Shown piece by piece: positions 62,760 to 64,000 of a DNA stretch of 64,000 nucleotides. Numbering within the stretch: the stretch's first letter is position 1; each line of letters opens with the position of its first letter. A program made the position numbers and the translations under genes. This stretch comes from CAWBJO01 sp963789175 (GTDB taxonomy: Bacteria; Pseudomonadota; Alphaproteobacteria; Rhizobiales; Aestuariivirgaceae): positions 372,001 through 436,000 of the forward strand of contig CAWBJO010000009.1 in assembly GCA_963789175.1 (NCBI GenBank), in the 5' to 3' direction. The notes under the pieces are model-generated. The model saw only the letters and a list, made by a program, of their open reading frames with translations, made no database searches and was not told where the DNA came from.

Positions 62760-63920
62760 TCACAGGCTCCTGGCGATCAGGAGCTTCATGATCTCGTTGG
62801 TACCGCCATAGATGCGCTCGACGCGCGCATCGCGATACATCCGGGCTATGGGATATTCGTTCATGTACCCGTATCCTCCGAACAACTGCAAGCAGCGGTC
62901 GATGATCTTGCACTGGAGGTCGGTGAGCCAATACTTTGCCATCGATGCGGTGGCGGTGTCGAGGTCGCCCCGCAGATGGCGCTCGACGCAGTGGTCGAAG
63001 AACACCTTGGCGATCGATGCTTCCGTCTTGCACTCCGCCAGCTCGAACTGGGTGTTCTGAAACTCGATCAAGGTCTTGCCGAAGGCCTTGCGGGTCTTCA
63101 CATAGTCGAGCGTCACCTCGAGGGCCCGCCCGATGCGCCCGACGGCATTGGTGGCGATGAGCAGGCGTTCCTGGGGAAGCTGGTTCATCAGCATGACGAA
63201 GCCCTGGCCTTCCTCGGGACCGAGCATGTTCCCGGCCGGCACCTCGACGTCGTCGAAGAAGAGTTCCGAGGTATCGTTGGCCTTCAGCCCGATCTTGTCG
63301 AGATTGCGCCCGCGCCGGAAGCCGGAGGCGCCGTCCGTCTCGACGAGGAACAGCGTCGTACCCTTGGCGCCGGCCGCGGGGTCGGTCTTGGCGACGACGA
63401 GGATCAGGTTGGCGAGCTGGCCGTTGGTGATGAACGTCTTCTGTCCGTTCAGGACGAAATGGTTGCCCTTCCGGCGCGCCGACGTACGGATCGCCTGAAG
63501 GTCGGAACCGGCGCCGGGCTCGGTCATGGCGATAGCCCCGATGAAGTCGCCCGTCGCCATGCCGGGAAGCCAGCGGCGTTTCTGCTCCTCTGAGCCGTAA
63601 TGGACGATGTAGGGCGCGACGATGGCATTGTGGAGCGGGATGCCGAGGCCGTCGATACCGGCCCGGTGGGCCTCATAGGCGATCACCGCCTCATGGGCAA
63701 AGGTGCCGCCCGCTCCCCCGAAGGCCTCGGGCACCGAAGCGGCGAGAAGTCCCGCCGCGCCGGCCTTCCGCCAGACGTCCCGGCCGACCGAACCCTCCTC
63801 CTCCCAGCGCGCGTAGTGCGGCTGGCATTCCTCGCGATAGAAGCGCTCGCAAGAGGCGGCGAGGAGTTCCAGCTCCTCGCTCATCCAGGAAGGTTTGGGG
63901 ATATCGACGCCCGCCATCAT
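62760..63920 (-). CDS. Acyl-CoA dehydrogenase
   Basis: A 386-residue FAD enzyme that starts the beta-oxidation cycle. Parts: the N-terminal helix domain, FAD/substrate motif AMTEPGAGSDLQAIRT, KTFITNGQLANLIL, and the C-terminal helical domain with RIYGGTNEIMK. The usual Glu of the YEGT motif is Gly, as in long-chain and isovaleryl types, where the base is earlier; ERLLIATN is the likely place. Two adjacent ATGs (63920, 63917) follow GGAGG; 63917 has better spacing. It is the first gene of the operon in view. Confidence 0.88.
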   Translation of the reverse strand: MMAGVDIPKPSWMSEELELLAASCERFYREECQPHYARWEEEGSVGRDVWRKAGAAGLLAASVPEAFGGAGGTFAHEAVIAYEAHRAGIDGLGIPLHNAIVAPYIVHYGSEEQKRRWLPGMATGDFIGAIAMTEPGAGSDLQAIRTSARRKGNHFVLNGQKTFITNGQLANLILVVAKTDPAAGAKGTTLFLVETDGASGFRRGRNLDKIGLKANDTSELFFDDVEVPAGNMLGPEEGQGFVMLMNQLPQERLLIATNAVGRIGRALEVTLDYVKTRKAFGKTLIEFQNTQFELAECKTEASIAKVFFDHCVERHLRGDLDTATASMAKYWLTDLQCKIIDRCLQLFGGYGYMNEYPIARMYRDARVERIYGGTNEIMKLLIARSL

Positions 63921-64000
63921 CGCCTCCAGCGCAGCCGGAAGTCCGAGCCTCCGAGTCGCAGACGCGGAGTATGGCCTTATTGGTCGTTGGCAGCCAGTGG

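Overview
The window is high-GC DNA with long open frames on both strands and strong GGAGG-type ribosome binding sites. It looks like an alphaproteobacterial chromosome, probably Hyphomicrobiales. This rests on the fdsACD formate dehydrogenase order, the glutathione-dependent formaldehyde enzymes, the SSS-type hybrid kinase and the many solute ABC and acyl-CoA genes. No rRNA, tRNA, CRISPR array, insertion sequence or origin was found.

Layout. 1-4.4 kb: end of an NAD-dependent formate dehydrogenase operon (fdsA partial, fdhD, fdsD), followed by a formaldehyde-activating enzyme (Gfa) and a second GFA-family protein. 4.6-8.5 kb: small secreted proteins, a TonB remnant beside an ABM monooxygenase, and a YbaL-like antiporter. 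8.5-21.9 kb: a catabolic block with an FAD monooxygenase, a divergent AraC regulator, a peptide-type ABC transporter, an amidohydrolase, an HpcH/HpaI aldolase, a D-2-hydroxyacid dehydrogenase, an AstE/AspA deacylase and a methyltransferase. Several of these genes are frameshifted. 21.9-22.9 kb: a scar that joins a porin fragment to an inverted PaaK/CapK-like ligase fragment. 22.9-26.9 kb: secreted proteins, a DMT exporter, a GST and an L,D-transpeptidase. 26.9-30.1 kb: a copper island (DUF305 protein, frameshifted copA, divergent cueR with a clear operator). 30.1-40.7 kb: a surface-glycan island. It has three related genes that fuse a SAM-methyltransferase domain to a small P-loop NTPase domain. 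It also has an APH-like kinase, another methyltransferase, a putative glycosyltransferase, a 2OG oxygenase, an ELM1-like protein and a kdsA-kdsB-cupin cassette. 40.9-44.1 kb: a vWA/TadG-like protein and a TPR-sulfotransferase. 44.2-52.7 kb: a phosphonate/betaine C1 locus (frmA, tmpB, tmpA, LysR, isocitrate lyase/PEP mutase family, MttB-like methyltransferase, SAM methyltransferase, aminotransferase). 52.7-58.5 kb: MscL, an SSS-hybrid histidine kinase, a LuxR regulator and proline iminopeptidase. 59-64 kb: a beta-oxidation operon (acyl-CoA dehydrogenase, thiolase, FadJ-like protein).

How the genes may work together. TmpA and TmpB are predicted to turn 2-(trimethylammonio)ethylphosphonate into glycine betaine plus phosphate. 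Demethylation of betaine downstream would supply C1 units, and formaldehyde could be oxidised by Gfa, FrmA and then Fds formate dehydrogenase, all of which are in this window. The most unusual content is the methyltransferase/P-loop trio at 30-34 kb beside Kdo genes. Frameshifts lie only between about 13 and 30.3 kb, so either local gene decay or locally poor assembly must be considered.
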